A DNA stretch of 64,000 nt from assembly GCA_963843595.1 (NCBI GenBank), contig CAWJLG010000010.1:357011-421010 (forward strand). Direction: 5' to 3'. Positions 1 to 10,400 of the stretch are shown in pieces (the stretch's first letter is position 1; each line of letters begins with the position of its first letter). Under the pieces are notes generated by a model. That model did no database searches. It was not told where the DNA came from and was given only the letters and a program-made list of their open reading frames with translations. The DNA is from CAIWHR01 sp963843595 (GTDB lineage: Bacteria; Pseudomonadota; Gammaproteobacteria; Burkholderiales; Casimicrobiaceae). The position numbers and the translations under genes were made by a program.

Positions 1-1
1 G

Positions 2-508
2 CCGAGCCAGGGCGCGGAGTCGTTCGCTGCGCTGGTGGAGTCGGTCAGCAAGAACGTGCGCCCGCGCTCCGTGCTCGATGAGCTGGTCCGCCTCGGCGTG
101 GTCGAGATCGACGCCGACGATCGCGTGCATCTGGTGACGCGCGGGTTCGTCCCGGGCAAGGAGCTCGACGCCAAGGCATTCTATTTCGGCGAGGCGCTGC
201 ACGATCATCTGGCCGCAGGTGTGGACAATCTCGTCGGCGGCAAGGCGCCGTGGCTCGAGCGCAGCGTTTACTACGACGACCTCTCACCCGAGGCGGTGGC
301 CCGATTGCAGGCGAAGTCGGAAGAGCTCGCAATGCGCGTGTTGCAGGAAATCAATCGTGACGGGATGGCCCTGGAAGCCTCCGATCCCCCCGCGAAAGAG
401 CGGCGGATGCGGATGCGCCTGGGCGTGTTCTTCTATGCCGAGCCGGTGGCCGACGCGCCGCCGGCCGGCGGCAACGAGCGTTCGGGAAAGGCGGGGAACG
501 ACAAATGA
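2..508 (+). CDS. DUF6502 family protein, 5'-truncated by window edge
   Basis: The reading frame is open from the first bases of the window, so this is the C-terminal 168 residues of a longer protein. The line '..RSVLDELVRLGVVEID..' followed by an acidic/aromatic segment (AFYFGEALHDHLAAG, VYYDDLSPEAVARL) and the C-terminal 'RLGVFFYAEP' matches what I recall of DUF6502 proteins, which are about 270-300 residues and have no established function. A winged-helix-like N-terminal half may lie upstream but is not visible. Its stop overlaps the next start by ATGA, so it is probably translationally coupled to the DUF5666 lipoprotein; this pairing recurs in proteobacteria as far as I recall. The internal GTG at 35 is unlikely to be the true start because the frame continues upstream. 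Confidence 0.72.
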   Translation, partial: PSQGAESFAALVESVSKNVRPRSVLDELVRLGVVEIDADDRVHLVTRGFVPGKELDAKAFYFGEALHDHLAAGVDNLVGGKAPWLERSVYYDDLSPEAVARLQAKSEELAMRVLQEINRDGMALEASDPPAKERRMRMRLGVFFYAEPVADAPPAGGNERSGKAGNDK

Positions 509-2595
509 GGTGGCTGGAGAGCTTGCGCAGTTTCGGGCGCTGGTTGGCGATCGGCGCGCTCGTCACGGGCGCAGCCGTCCTCGGCGCGTGCGGCGGTGGC
601 GGTGGCGGGCAATTCGCCAGCGGCGGGATCGTCGGCACCGGCGACGCGTCCGTCATCTCCGTCGGTACGATCTCCGCCTTCGGTGCGGGGACGATTACCG
701 TGAACGGCGTGACCTTCGCGACAGGAACGGCCACCGTCCGGGTGAACGGACTCGACGCAACCGTTGCCGCCCTCGGGATCGGCATGGTCGTAACGGTGCA
801 AGGCGGCGCCCGGCAGGCCGATGGCTCGGTTGTCGCCAACACGATCGATTACCGACCGGAAATTCAGGGTGTCGTCGGCGGTGTCGACAGCGCTGCGCTG
901 GCGTTCACGGTGCTCGGTCAGCGCGTGCGCACGGACCGGCTCACGGTGTTCGACGGGGGCACCTTCGCCACGTTGCTGAATCAGTACGTCGAGGTCAGCG
1001 GCTTCCGTTCCTCTCCCGGGGAAATGCTCGCGACGCGCGTCGCGATCCGGCCGTCGGTCACCGTCGGCGCGCCGCTCGAGGTCACCGGAACGGTGACGCT
1101 GCTCGATCCGGCGGCGAAGACCTTCTACCTCGGCACGCAGCTCGTCGACTACGCGCAGACGCCCGCGGCGTTCGTGCCGGCGGGACTCGCCAACGGCGCG
1201 GTGGCGAAGGCGAAAGGCACGGTCATCGGGGCGGGGGATCGCCTGATCGCCACCGGGATAGAACTCGTCGCGTCCGTCTTGTCGGCGCCGGAATCCGCGC
1301 AGGTGGAGATCGAGGGCCTGATCACCGCCTATGCGGGGCTAGCGAGTTTCCGCGTCAACGGACAGGCGGTGGATGGACGCGGCGCAACGTTCGAAGGCGG
1401 CACGGCGGCCCTGCTTGCCGACGGTGTCAAGGTCGAGGTGGAGGGGCGCCTTACGCAGGGCATCGTCGTTGCGACCAAGATCGAGATCGAGCAGGACGCC
1501 GCGACGGTCGTCATCGACGGTCTCGCCGATGCCGTGGACGTGACGGGCGGTTCCGTCAGCGTGAGCGGACAGCGCGTCATGACCACGTCGGGCACTCAGT
1601 ACGAAGACCACAGCGCGGCGGCGGTGCGCGATTTCGGCCTCGCGGCGATCGCCGTCGGCGACCGGCTTTCGATCAGCGCGAACAACAGCGGCACAGGTCT
1701 GGTCGCCAAACGCATCGAGCGGCTCGATCGCTCCGCGCCTGCCGATGACTCCGCCCCGGACGCCTCCGCGGAAGGACTGATCAGCGAGTTCGTGTCGGTC
1801 GCCGAATTCAAGGTCGGCGCGCAGACGGTCAATGCGAGCTCGGCCACGTTCGTCGGTGGTACGGCCGCCAATCTGGCGAATGGGCAGCGCGTCGAAGTCG
1901 AAGGCGTGCTTTCCGGCGCCGTGCTGCTGGCGACCAGGGTCACGTTCAAGGCGGGCGACGATTCGACGACCCCGGGTTCGATCGAGGTCGAAGGGGCGAT
2001 CAGCAGTTTCGTCTCCGTGTCCAGCTTCGTCGTCGCCGGGCAGAAAGTCGACGCGAGCAGCGCGTCGTTCAGCGGAGGCAACGCCGCGAATCTCGCCAAT
2101 GGCGTGCGGGTCAACGTGAAGGGCGCGGTGACCGGCGGTGTGCTCGTCGCAAGCTCGTTGGCGATCGATTCTTCGACGACGACCACGACCATCGAGGTCG
2201 AGGGACTGATCAGCGGGTTCGTGTCGGTCGCCAACTTCACGGTGTCCGGGCAGAAGATCGACGCCTCGAAAGCCACGATCAAGAACGGTACCGCGGCGGA
2301 TCTGGCCAACGGCCGCAAGTGCAAGGTCAAGGGACCGGTAGTCGGCGGCCTGCTGCAGGCGACGACCGTCGAACTCGAGGATGCGCCGGAGCTCCAGGAT
2401 GCCAAGGTCGAGGGCACGATCACCGGCTTCGTGTCGGTGTCGAATTTCAAGGTCGCCGGGCGTACGGTCGATGCGTCGAGTGCCGGTTTCTCGCATGGCA
2501 CTGCGGCCGACCTCGCCAACGGCAAGCAGGTGAAGATCGAAGGCACACTCGTCGGGACAGTCCTCAAGGCGAGCAAGGTCGAGTTCGACGACTGA
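505..2595 (+). CDS. DUF5666 repeat lipoprotein (about nine beta modules)
   Basis: The 696-residue protein has an N-terminal signal ending in lipobox LGAC with Cys29, followed by a run of glycines typical of lipoproteins, so it should be membrane-anchored in the periplasm or at the outer membrane. The rest is a string of about nine modules of 65-75 residues. Each starts with a variant of 'IEVEGLISGFVSVANFTVSGQKIDAS', continues with 'FxGGTAADLANGxxVxVEG' and ends with 'GxLxAxxVxxD'; this is the DUF5666 pattern, predicted all-beta. The last four modules are the most alike, which suggests recent internal duplication. The start overlaps the upstream DUF6502 stop by ATGA. Function is unknown; a surface or periplasmic structural or ligand-binding role is inference only. 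Confidence 0.82.
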   Translation: MRWLESLRSFGRWLAIGALVTGAAVLGACGGGGGGQFASGGIVGTGDASVISVGTISAFGAGTITVNGVTFATGTATVRVNGLDATVAALGIGMVVTVQGGARQADGSVVANTIDYRPEIQGVVGGVDSAALAFTVLGQRVRTDRLTVFDGGTFATLLNQYVEVSGFRSSPGEMLATRVAIRPSVTVGAPLEVTGTVTLLDPAAKTFYLGTQLVDYAQTPAAFVPAGLANGAVAKAKGTVIGAGDRLIATGIELVASVLSAPESAQVEIEGLITAYAGLASFRVNGQAVDGRGATFEGGTAALLADGVKVEVEGRLTQGIVVATKIEIEQDAATVVIDGLADAVDVTGGSVSVSGQRVMTTSGTQYEDHSAAAVRDFGLAAIAVGDRLSISANNSGTGLVAKRIERLDRSAPADDSAPDASAEGLISEFVSVAEFKVGAQTVNASSATFVGGTAANLANGQRVEVEGVLSGAVLLATRVTFKAGDDSTTPGSIEVEGAISSFVSVSSFVVAGQKVDASSASFSGGNAANLANGVRVNVKGAVTGGVLVASSLAIDSSTTTTTIEVEGLISGFVSVANFTVSGQKIDASKATIKNGTAADLANGRKCKVKGPVVGGLLQATTVELEDAPELQDAKVEGTITGFVSVSNFKVAGRTVDASSAGFSHGTAADLANGKQVKIEGTLVGTVLKASKVEFDD

Positions 2596-3239
2596 ACTCT
2601 GCGTCGACGGGCCCGGACCCGGGGCATAGGGGGATTCACCGCTCCCGAATCGATCGGCAGCGGGAGGGTTGTCGAGCGGGATGCGCCGATCGGCGCTGCG
2701 ACGCGGTGCCGCAGGGACGGGATGCCGGGTGCCCGGAACCCTGGTGTCACGGCTGGGTCCTGGTAACGGCTTGGTCGCGCACAAATCGGCACATTACTTG
2801 CTTTCGATTGTCGCGCCAGGACTTTTCGACGTTGCTCCTCCGGGCGTTCCCGGTTAGTGCAGCATATCGATGAACCGGATCGGGCGGTTGCGGGGCGTTA
2901 TGCCAAGAATCGGCGCGTGCTGCGTCGTGCCGCTCGCAACGTTATGAGCGGCGAAAGTACCCGCTTGCGGGGCAGCAATCAATGATCCCGGCCGATACTC
3001 TGCCGGCTCGGTTCGCCGGCACCCATCGCGTGCCAAATTATGTCACTTGCATACTGACGAAAAGTGTGGGAATATTTCGCACGTGTGCTAGGATTTCCCA
3101 CCATTGCGAGCGTCCCACATTACGCACCGACGTCAGGGTCTTTGCCGCGGGGACGAACGGGGGAGCAATTTGGAGCAGTTTCGGACGGCCTGGGCCATCG
3201 TGTCTGCCAGCGACCCGCGAGTGGCGGGTCGGTCGGGCG
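2596..3239 (+). other. Intergenic region between convergent genes, 644 bases
   Basis: No convincing gene is seen here. Short open frames have no recognisable protein character. An imperfect inverted repeat, GTGGGAA at 3066-3072 and TTCCCAC at 3095-3101, brackets a second small palindrome (GCACGTGTGC, 3079-3088). No T-run follows, so it is not a clear intrinsic terminator. The region is locally more AT-rich (about 3030-3100) than the flanking genes. Confidence 0.5.
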
Positions 3240-4544
3240 TCATGCCGTTCCGTATTTGGTTTCCACGGTGACGCCAAGCTCGCGCAGCAGCGCCGTCGGC
3301 AGGACTCCGCCCGCCTGAACGATCACGGCGTCGTTGTCGATCGAGGTCGTCGTGCCGTCGACGGCGAGTTCCACGCGGTCGGGCAATATACGCGTCACCT
3401 CGGCGCGCACGCGGACATCCACACGCTTTGTCGCACGCGCTGCCTCCAGCCGCTCCCGGTTCTTCGCCTTGATGCGGTTGAACGCATCGCCCCGGTAGGC
3501 CAGCGCCACCACGGCGCCAGGCTGCTCGGCGCAAGCGAGCGCCGCCTCGACCGCACTGTCACCGCCGCCGACGACGAGCACGCGCCGCTCGCGATATTGC
3601 GAGGGCTCGATCAGCCCGTAGACGACCTTCGGCAGGTTCTCGCCCTCAACGTCGAGCTTGCGCGGTGTGCCGCGGCGGCCGATCGCGAGCACGACCGCGC
3701 CGGCGTCGAACACTCCGTTCGTCGTGTCGACGCGGTAGCCGTCGTCACGGTGCGTGATCTTCTCCATTCGTACGCTGAATTCGATGGCGAGTCCGGCGCG
3801 CTCCACGACGGATTGCCAGAATTCGAGCAGCTTTTCCTTGCTCACTTCCTCGAACTGGACGCGCCCGACCACCGGCAGGTCGACGGGAGCCGTCATCGCG
3901 ATCTTGTTCCGCGGATAGTGGAAGACCGCACCGCCCAGGTCGACCTCCTGCTCGATCACGCGATAGCGCAGTCCGTGCTTGATCGCTCCGAGCCCCGCCG
4001 CGATGCCCGCGGGGCCCGCGCCGACGATCACCACGTCGAGCGGGGCGCCGCTGCGCGGTCGCTTGGCGATCGTGTCCATCGCCTGCAGGCCCTGCTCGGC
4101 TGCTTTGCGGATCAAGCCCATGCCGCCGAGTTCGCCGGCAATGAAGATACCGGGAACGTTGGTCTCGAAATTCGGATTGACCTGCGGAATGTCCACACCG
4201 CGCCGCTCGGTGCCGAACACCAGCGTGATCGCCTCCACCGGACAGGCCGCCGCGCAGGCGCCGTGACCGATGCAGGCGGCGGGATTGATGAGTTGCGCCT
4301 TGCCACCGATGATCCCCATCGCCTCCTCGGGGCAGGCGTTGACGCACGTGGCCGAGCCGATGCAGCGCGCCGGGTCCACGATCGGATGCAGCGACGCGGG
4401 TTCCGTCAGACCGGCATTCATCGCGTCGTCCAGCTCGCGCCGATGTGCACGTTCGCGCCGCGATCGGCGCCAGAAGTAGACCGCGAGGATGGCGATCAGC
4501 GGAACGGCGTAGAGCTCGAGGGCGAGCCACGAAGAGGAAGTCAC
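3240..4544 (-). CDS. Membrane-anchored FAD/NAD(P) oxidoreductase with two ferredoxin-type Fe-S motifs
   Basis: Starting at GTG 4544 the product is 434 residues. In order: one N-terminal membrane helix (about 6-25, ALELYAVPLIAILAVYF) followed by a basic stretch; a two-cluster ferredoxin domain with CIGSATCVNACP (Cys61, 67, 71) and CIGHGACAAACP (Cys91, 97, 101); an FAD Rossmann motif GAGPAG (175-180); and an NAD(P) motif GGGDSA (326-331). The fold is thioredoxin-reductase-like, but there is no CXXC redox pair between the two nucleotide-binding motifs, so electrons probably leave through the Fe-S domain. In both ferredoxin motifs the usual second Cys is replaced (Ser64, His94). It is divergent from the cytochrome operon with a 141-base gap. 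A likely role is moving electrons between NAD(P)H and the cytochrome system. A longer frame extends to 4622 without a convincing start. Confidence 0.82.
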   Translation of the reverse strand: MTSSSWLALELYAVPLIAILAVYFWRRSRRERAHRRELDDAMNAGLTEPASLHPIVDPARCIGSATCVNACPEEAMGIIGGKAQLINPAACIGHGACAAACPVEAITLVFGTERRGVDIPQVNPNFETNVPGIFIAGELGGMGLIRKAAEQGLQAMDTIAKRPRSGAPLDVVIVGAGPAGIAAGLGAIKHGLRYRVIEQEVDLGGAVFHYPRNKIAMTAPVDLPVVGRVQFEEVSKEKLLEFWQSVVERAGLAIEFSVRMEKITHRDDGYRVDTTNGVFDAGAVVLAIGRRGTPRKLDVEGENLPKVVYGLIEPSQYRERRVLVVGGGDSAVEAALACAEQPGAVVALAYRGDAFNRIKAKNRERLEAARATKRVDVRVRAEVTRILPDRVELAVDGTTTSIDNDAVIVQAGGVLPTALLRELGVTVETKYGTA

Positions 4545-4685
4545 GACGGCGACGGTCTCGGGAAAGGCGCACGGCGCAGTGCGCGCGGCGCGCAGTGTAA
4601 CGGTAAAGGCGGTGCCCCGCACCGTCTTTCCGTTGGACCGGGAAGACGAGAATCAGTTTGCCCGATCAACGATGGAGCAGAGGCG

Positions 4686-5624
4686 ATGCAACCAAGCGAA
4701 CTTGCCGACACGGCGAACTTCACGACCGTAATGTCGGGGCAGACGCTTTCGCGGATGATGCCTCGGCGGCGCGTCGCGGCGACGCGCCCGCACGCCCGTC
4801 GCGACGGTGCGCTGCTGGCGATCGTCGCGCTGCTCGTCGGATGCGCGATGCTGGTCGCGCGGTCGGGCCTGTTCACCGCGGGATCGGAGCTCGGCTACTG
4901 GATCGGTGTCGCCGGCGGCGTGGCGATGCTGCTGCTCTTCCTCTATCCGCTGCGCAAGCGGGTGCGGGCACTGCGCAACGTCGGCTCGACGCGATTCTGG
5001 TTCGCGGTCCACATGTCGCTCGGCATCGCCGGTCCGCTGCTGGTCATCGTGCATTCGACGCTGCGATTCGGATCGATCAACGCGATCGTCGCCTTCGCGT
5101 CGATGTCGCTGGTGGCGGGCAGCGGAATCGTCGGCCGCTACCTTTATGCGCGTATCCACCACGGGCTCTACGGGCGCCGCGCGTCGCTGGCCGAGTTGCG
5201 CGCACAGGCCGGCCTCGACTCGGAGGCGGTGCGCTCGAAGCTCGCGTTCGCGCCCGAGGTCGAGCGACGGCTGGAGGCCTTCGCCCAGCGCGCCGAGGCG
5301 GCCGGCCGCGACGGGCTCGCGCGTCCGTTGCGGTTCTTCACGGTGGGGCTGGCGGCGCTCGTCGAGCGCCGGCGGTCGATCAAGGAGGCCACCCGGCTGC
5401 TGCGGATGCGGGGGCTTGCCGAAGGCTGGACTCCGGAGAAGCTCGCGCGGCGGATCAAGAACCGGCGGTCGCTGATCGCCGCCTACATCCGGGCCGTGCA
5501 GCGTGTCGCGCAGTTCGGCGTGTTCGAGCGGCTGTTCTCGTGGTGGCACATCCTGCACGTGCCGCTCGTCTACATGCTGGTGCTGTCCGCGATCGCGCAC
5601 GTGGTCGCGGTCCACATGTACTGA
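4686..5624 (+). CDS. b-type cytochrome-like integral membrane protein
   Basis: This 312-residue membrane protein starts at ATG 4686. Hydrophobic segments lie near 42-65, 68-87, 104-124, 130-150 and 288-310. Two of them carry His pairs 14 residues apart (His109/His123 in HMSLGIAGPLLVIVH; His291/His305 in the last helix), the spacing expected for bis-His b-heme ligation in four-helix cytochromes. Between them is a cytoplasmic, charged, largely helical segment (about 160-270). No flavin or Fe-S motif is present. It is the first gene of the plus-strand run; the 24-heme cytochrome starts 12 bases downstream. By analogy with CymA/NapC-like or ferric-reductase-like proteins it could link the quinone pool to periplasmic cytochromes, but the family is not one I can name. 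The open frame extends far upstream on sequence antisense to the oxidoreductase, which is not coding. Confidence 0.75.
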   Translation: MQPSELADTANFTTVMSGQTLSRMMPRRRVAATRPHARRDGALLAIVALLVGCAMLVARSGLFTAGSELGYWIGVAGGVAMLLLFLYPLRKRVRALRNVGSTRFWFAVHMSLGIAGPLLVIVHSTLRFGSINAIVAFASMSLVAGSGIVGRYLYARIHHGLYGRRASLAELRAQAGLDSEAVRSKLAFAPEVERRLEAFAQRAEAAGRDGLARPLRFFTVGLAALVERRRSIKEATRLLRMRGLAEGWTPEKLARRIKNRRSLIAAYIRAVQRVAQFGVFERLFSWWHILHVPLVYMLVLSAIAHVVAVHMY

Positions 5625-5636
5625 CGCTTCCCGGGT

Positions 5637-7472
5637 ATGGGGCGTTGGCAATGGCGAATCGCACTCGGACTCGCGGCGGCCTGGGTGACGGGCGTCGCGG
5701 GGGCACAGGCGCTCGAGGGCGTGCTGATGCCCGGCGAGGTCATCGCCGGCCACGCCAAGCTCGAGCAGGATTGCGCGAAATGCCATGTCCGGTTCAACAA
5801 GGCCGCGCAGGACGGTCTTTGCCTCGACTGCCACAAGGAGACACGGGCCGATGTCCGTGCCAAGCAGGGCTACCACGGGCGCCTGAAGATCGAGTCGTGT
5901 CGCAGCTGCCACACCGATCACAAGGGGCGTGACGTGAACATCGCCGCCTTCGACCCGAAGACTTTCGAGCACACCAAGACCGATTTCGCGCTGCAGGGCG
6001 CCCACGTCAAGGTCGAGTGCAAGAACTGCCACGTGGCCGGGAAGAAGTACCGCGAGGCCCCCGGCGGCTGCAACGACTGTCACCGGAAGGACGACAAGCA
6101 CAAGGGAGCGCTCGGCGCGGTCTGCGCCGACTGCCACACGCAGGTCAGCTGGAAGGACGCCCGCTTCGACCACGCGAAGACGCACTTCGCACTCGCCGGC
6201 AAGCATGTGCAGACCGCCTGCAAGGATTGCCACGCGAACAACGTCTTCAAGGGCGCGCCGACGACGTGCGCGGGATGCCACCGCAAGGACGACAAGCAGC
6301 ACCGCGGCCGCCTCGGCGAGAAGTGCGAGGCCTGCCACAACGCCGCCGACTGGAAGGACGTCGCGGCGTTCCGGCATGACCGCGACACCAAGTATCCGCT
6401 GCGCGGCAGGCACGCGACGACGAAGTGCGAGGCCTGCCACACGGTCGCGCCGGCCGTCGCGAAGACGCCGACGACCTGCAACGCCTGCCACGAGAAGGAC
6501 GACAAGCACAAGGCGACGCTCGGCACTGCCTGTGCCGACTGCCATACCGAACGCAACTGGAAGGAAGCGAAGTACGACCACGACCTCTCGGTGTTCAAGC
6601 TGCGCGGCAAGCACAAGGACGTCGAGTGCAAGGACTGTCATCGCGATCCACGGAGCTTCAAGGACACGCCGCAGACCTGCATCGAGTGCCACCGCAAGGA
6701 CGACAAGCACAAGGAGCGCTTCGGCGAGAAGTGCGCGACGTGCCACACCGACCGCTCATGGAAGGAGATCCTCTTCCGCCACGACCGCGATACGAAGTAC
6801 GCGCTGACGGGCAAGCACGCGGCGGCGAAGTGTGACAGCTGCCACGCCGGGCACGTCTATCGCGACAAGCTGGGCACCGAGTGCTTCGCCTGCCACGGCA
6901 AGGACGACAAGCACAAGGACCAGCTGGGCCGGCAATGCGACCAGTGCCACGAGACTGCGGACTGGAAGAAGGTCACCCGCTTCGACCACAACAAGTCGCG
7001 CTTCCCGCTGCTCGGCAAGCACGTCCGCACCGAATGCAAGGCCTGCCATCTGACGCCGGCGTACAAGGACGCGCAACGCGAATGTGTCGCCTGTCACGCG
7101 AAGGACGACAAGCACAAGCGGACGCTCGGCATCGATTGCGCGGCCTGCCACAACGCCCGCGACTGGAAGCTGTGGGATTTCGACCACCGGAAGACACGCT
7201 TTGTGCTCGACGGCGCGCACCGGCGGGCGGCCTGCACGGCCTGCCACACAGCGCCGGGTGACCGCGTGCCGGCCGTGCCGATGAACTGCGTGGCGTGTCA
7301 CAGGAACGAGGACGTGCACGACGGCGAGTTCGGGCCGACGTGCGAGCGCTGCCATACGGCGAAGTCGTGGCAGGACGTTGCCATGCCCGGCGGCAGGGTG
7401 GGGCGGCGGCCCGGAGCGCAGCCCACACGGCCCGCCGGCGATGCGGGTGATCGAACGGGAGTCAAGCCATGA
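5637..7472 (+). CDS. 24-heme periplasmic c-type cytochrome (cytochrome c3-like repeats)
   Basis: The 611-residue protein has a signal peptide (1 to about 24, ending VAGAQA) and 24 CXXCH heme c motifs by my count. The body is built of roughly 70-residue, three-heme units. Each has FDHxKTxFxLxGKH, then CxxCH, then PxxCxxCHxKDDKHK, then LGxxCxxCHxxxxWK. The conserved His of 'FDH', 'GKH' and 'DDKHK' are candidate distal ligands, giving mostly bis-His low-potential hemes. Modules are very rich in Lys and Asp, unlike the next gene's product, and the C-terminus is an Arg/Gly/Pro tail without hemes. There is no lipobox, so it is probably soluble in the periplasm. Its stop overlaps the next start by ATGA. 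A role as the periplasmic electron carrier between the membrane protein upstream and the outer-membrane components is inferred. Confidence 0.92.
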   Translation: MGRWQWRIALGLAAAWVTGVAGAQALEGVLMPGEVIAGHAKLEQDCAKCHVRFNKAAQDGLCLDCHKETRADVRAKQGYHGRLKIESCRSCHTDHKGRDVNIAAFDPKTFEHTKTDFALQGAHVKVECKNCHVAGKKYREAPGGCNDCHRKDDKHKGALGAVCADCHTQVSWKDARFDHAKTHFALAGKHVQTACKDCHANNVFKGAPTTCAGCHRKDDKQHRGRLGEKCEACHNAADWKDVAAFRHDRDTKYPLRGRHATTKCEACHTVAPAVAKTPTTCNACHEKDDKHKATLGTACADCHTERNWKEAKYDHDLSVFKLRGKHKDVECKDCHRDPRSFKDTPQTCIECHRKDDKHKERFGEKCATCHTDRSWKEILFRHDRDTKYALTGKHAAAKCDSCHAGHVYRDKLGTECFACHGKDDKHKDQLGRQCDQCHETADWKKVTRFDHNKSRFPLLGKHVRTECKACHLTPAYKDAQRECVACHAKDDKHKRTLGIDCAACHNARDWKLWDFDHRKTRFVLDGAHRRAACTACHTAPGDRVPAVPMNCVACHRNEDVHDGEFGPTCERCHTAKSWQDVAMPGGRVGRRPGAQPTRPAGDAGDRTGVKP

Positions 7473-10400
7473 CGCACGCGACGCGCAGCGAATCGGCCTT
7501 CACCTGGCGCGACGCGGCAATGACGGTGCTCGCGCTCCTGGCGCTCGGGATCGCGTTGCTCGGTGGCCGAGCCGTTGCGCAGGACGGTTCGATCGGAATC
7601 GAGATCCGCAACCACCTCACCACCGGCTTTCCGCTCGTCGGGGCGCATCAGAACATCCGCTGCGAGTCCTGCCACGTTCGCGGCATCTTCAAGAACACGC
7701 CCAAGACCTGCGAGGGCTGCCATACGCCCTCCGCGCGCATTGCCACGGTCACGATCGACTCGTCGCACGTGCCGACGATTCAACCGTGCTCGGTATGCCA
7801 CAACCAGCTCAGCTTTGCCGGGGCCACGTTCAACCATGCCGGCGTCGCCCCCGGCACGTGCTCGAGCTGCCACAACGGCACGAATGCCCGAGGCAAGCCC
7901 TCCGGACACGTCGTCACCTCCTCGTCGTGCGACACGTGCCACCGCACCTCGACCTGGGCGGGCGCCGGATTCGACCACGCGGGCGTGGTGCCCGGCACGT
8001 GCGCGAACTGCCACAACGGCGTCGTGGCGGCCGGTCGCGTGCCCTCCCACATTCCGACCACGCAGTCCTGCGACACCTGCCACACGAGCACGGTGTCGTT
8101 CGCGGCGTGGACGATGAACCACACGGGCATCGCCACCGGATGCGCGACCTGCCACAGCGGGCAGTTCGTCGGCGTGAAAGTGAAGACGACCGGTCACGTG
8201 CCGACCTCCGCGTCGTGCGAGACATGCCACACGAACACGACGTCGTTCACGATCGCGGCCTTCAAGCACGAAGGCATCTCGTCCGGTTGCGCGGCCTGTC
8301 ACACGGGCGGGAGCGCCGCCGGCAAGCCGGCCGTACACATTCCGACGAACGCAGCCTGCGAAACCTGCCACACGAGCACGACGGCGTTTTCGACGCTGAA
8401 GATGAATCACACCGGTATCGCGAGCGGCTGTACGACGTGCCACGGCGGGCAGTTTCCCGACGTTCGCACGAAGCCCGCCACGCACGTGCCGACGTCAGCG
8501 GCGTGCGAGACCTGCCACACCAGCACGGCGTCGTTCACGGTCGCGAGCTTCAACCATGCGGGCATCGTGTCCGGATGCGCGAGCTGCCACGACGCGAAGA
8601 CTGCGGCCGGCAAGCCGACGCTTCACATTCCGACGACGGCACCGTGCGAGACCTGCCACCGGAGCACGACGGCGTTCTCGACGCTGACCATGGATCACAC
8701 CGGCATCGTCACCGGTTGCAGCGCCTGTCACGGCGGCCAGTTCGCCGACGTGCGCTCGCAGCCATCGGGCACCCACATTCCCACCAACGCGCCGTGCGAG
8801 ACGTGCCACAAGAGCACGACCGCGTTCTCGACGTGGACGATGAACCACAGCGGCATCGCAACCGGCTGTGCTGGCTGCCACGGCGGCAAGTTCGCCGACG
8901 TGCGGACGAAGCCGTCGACCCACATCGTCACGTCAGCGGCGTGCGAGACCTGCCACACCAGCACGGCGTCGTTCAAGGTCGCGTCGTTCAACCACGCGGG
9001 GATCTCGTCGGGATGCGCCGCCTGCCACGATGCGAAGACCGCGACCGGCAAGCCGGCGATCCACATCCCGACGCAGGCCCCATGCGAAAACTGCCACAAG
9101 AGCACCGCGGCATTCTCGACGCTGGTCATGGATCACAGCGGCATCACGTCGGGTTGCGCCGCCTGCCACGGCGGTCAGTTTGGCGACGTGATGTCGACAC
9201 CGGCAGCGCACATTCCGACCAACGGCGCGTGCGAAAGCTGCCACGCAGCCGGCAAGTTCACGAATTTCTCGGGCGGGACGATGAATCACGTCGGGATCGT
9301 CGCGGGCTGCGCGAACTGCCACGGGGCCGGCAAGACCTTCGTCGGCGTCAGCGTGGTCTCCCCGCCGCCAACCCACATTCCGTTCGGCGGCGCCGCTTGC
9401 GAGAGCTGCCACGCGGCCGGCAAGTTCGCGAGTTTTGCCGGCACCGCGATGAACCACACGCCGGTCGCTGCGATCGCCTGCGCGACGTGCCACGAGACCG
9501 GTCGCAGCTGGTATGGCGTGACGATCGTCACCCGGCCCACGCCGGCCCAGGACAAGAACCATCCGCTGACCGGCGAGTGCGGCGCTTGCCACACGTCGAC
9601 GTCGTCGTTCGCGACGGGCATCGTGGCCGGCAAGCCGGCCAATCACATTCCCACCAACGAGGTCTGCACGCTTTGCCACTCGAACCCGGCGAACTACGCC
9701 GTGTACTCGATGAACCACCAGGGCATCACGAGCGGCTGCGCAACCTGCCACGCATCGGGCCGGTCGTTCGCGAACATCGTCCCGACCTCACCGCCAGCGA
9801 CCCATGTTCCGTTCGGCACTGCGGCCTGTGAGGCCTGCCACGCGCCGGCGAAGTTCACCAACTTCGGTGGCACCGCGATGAACCACGCGGCGGTTCCCGG
9901 AGTGGCCTGCGCGACCTGCCACGGTTCGGGCAAGACGTGGTTCGGCGTGACCGTCGTGACGCCGCCGCCGACGCATATTCCGTTCGGCGGTGCGGCGTGC
10001 GAGGCCTGCCACGCGCCGACGAAGTTCTCCAATTTCGGCGGCACCGCGATGAATCACGCGCCGGTGTCGGCGACGTCCTGCGCGACCTGCCACGAAACCG
10101 GGAAGACCTGGTACGGCGTGACGATCGTCACCCGGCCGACACCGGCGCAGGATCCCGCGCACCCGATCGGCGGCGAATGCGGTAACTGTCACACCTCCAC
10201 CGTCTCGTTCGCGACCGGCGTGACCGGCGGCAAGCCGGCGAATCACATTCCGACGACTCAGGCCTGCACGCTGTGCCACTCGGATCCGACGAACTACAAG
10301 ATCTTCTCGATGAACCACAGCGGCATCACCGGGCAATGTGCGACCTGCCACGGACCGGGGCTGACGTTCGCGAACATCGTGCCCGTGTCGCCGCCTTCCA

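Noticed and set aside
3061..3105. Inverted repeat GTGGGAA/TTCCCAC as a terminator
   Set aside because: The arms are 22 bases apart and no T-run follows, so termination cannot be claimed. An operator role is unproven.
2982..4685. Upstream extension of the membrane cytochrome frame to 2982
   Set aside because: This part is antisense to the FAD/Fe-S oxidoreductase and has no protein features. ATG 4686 is the sensible start.
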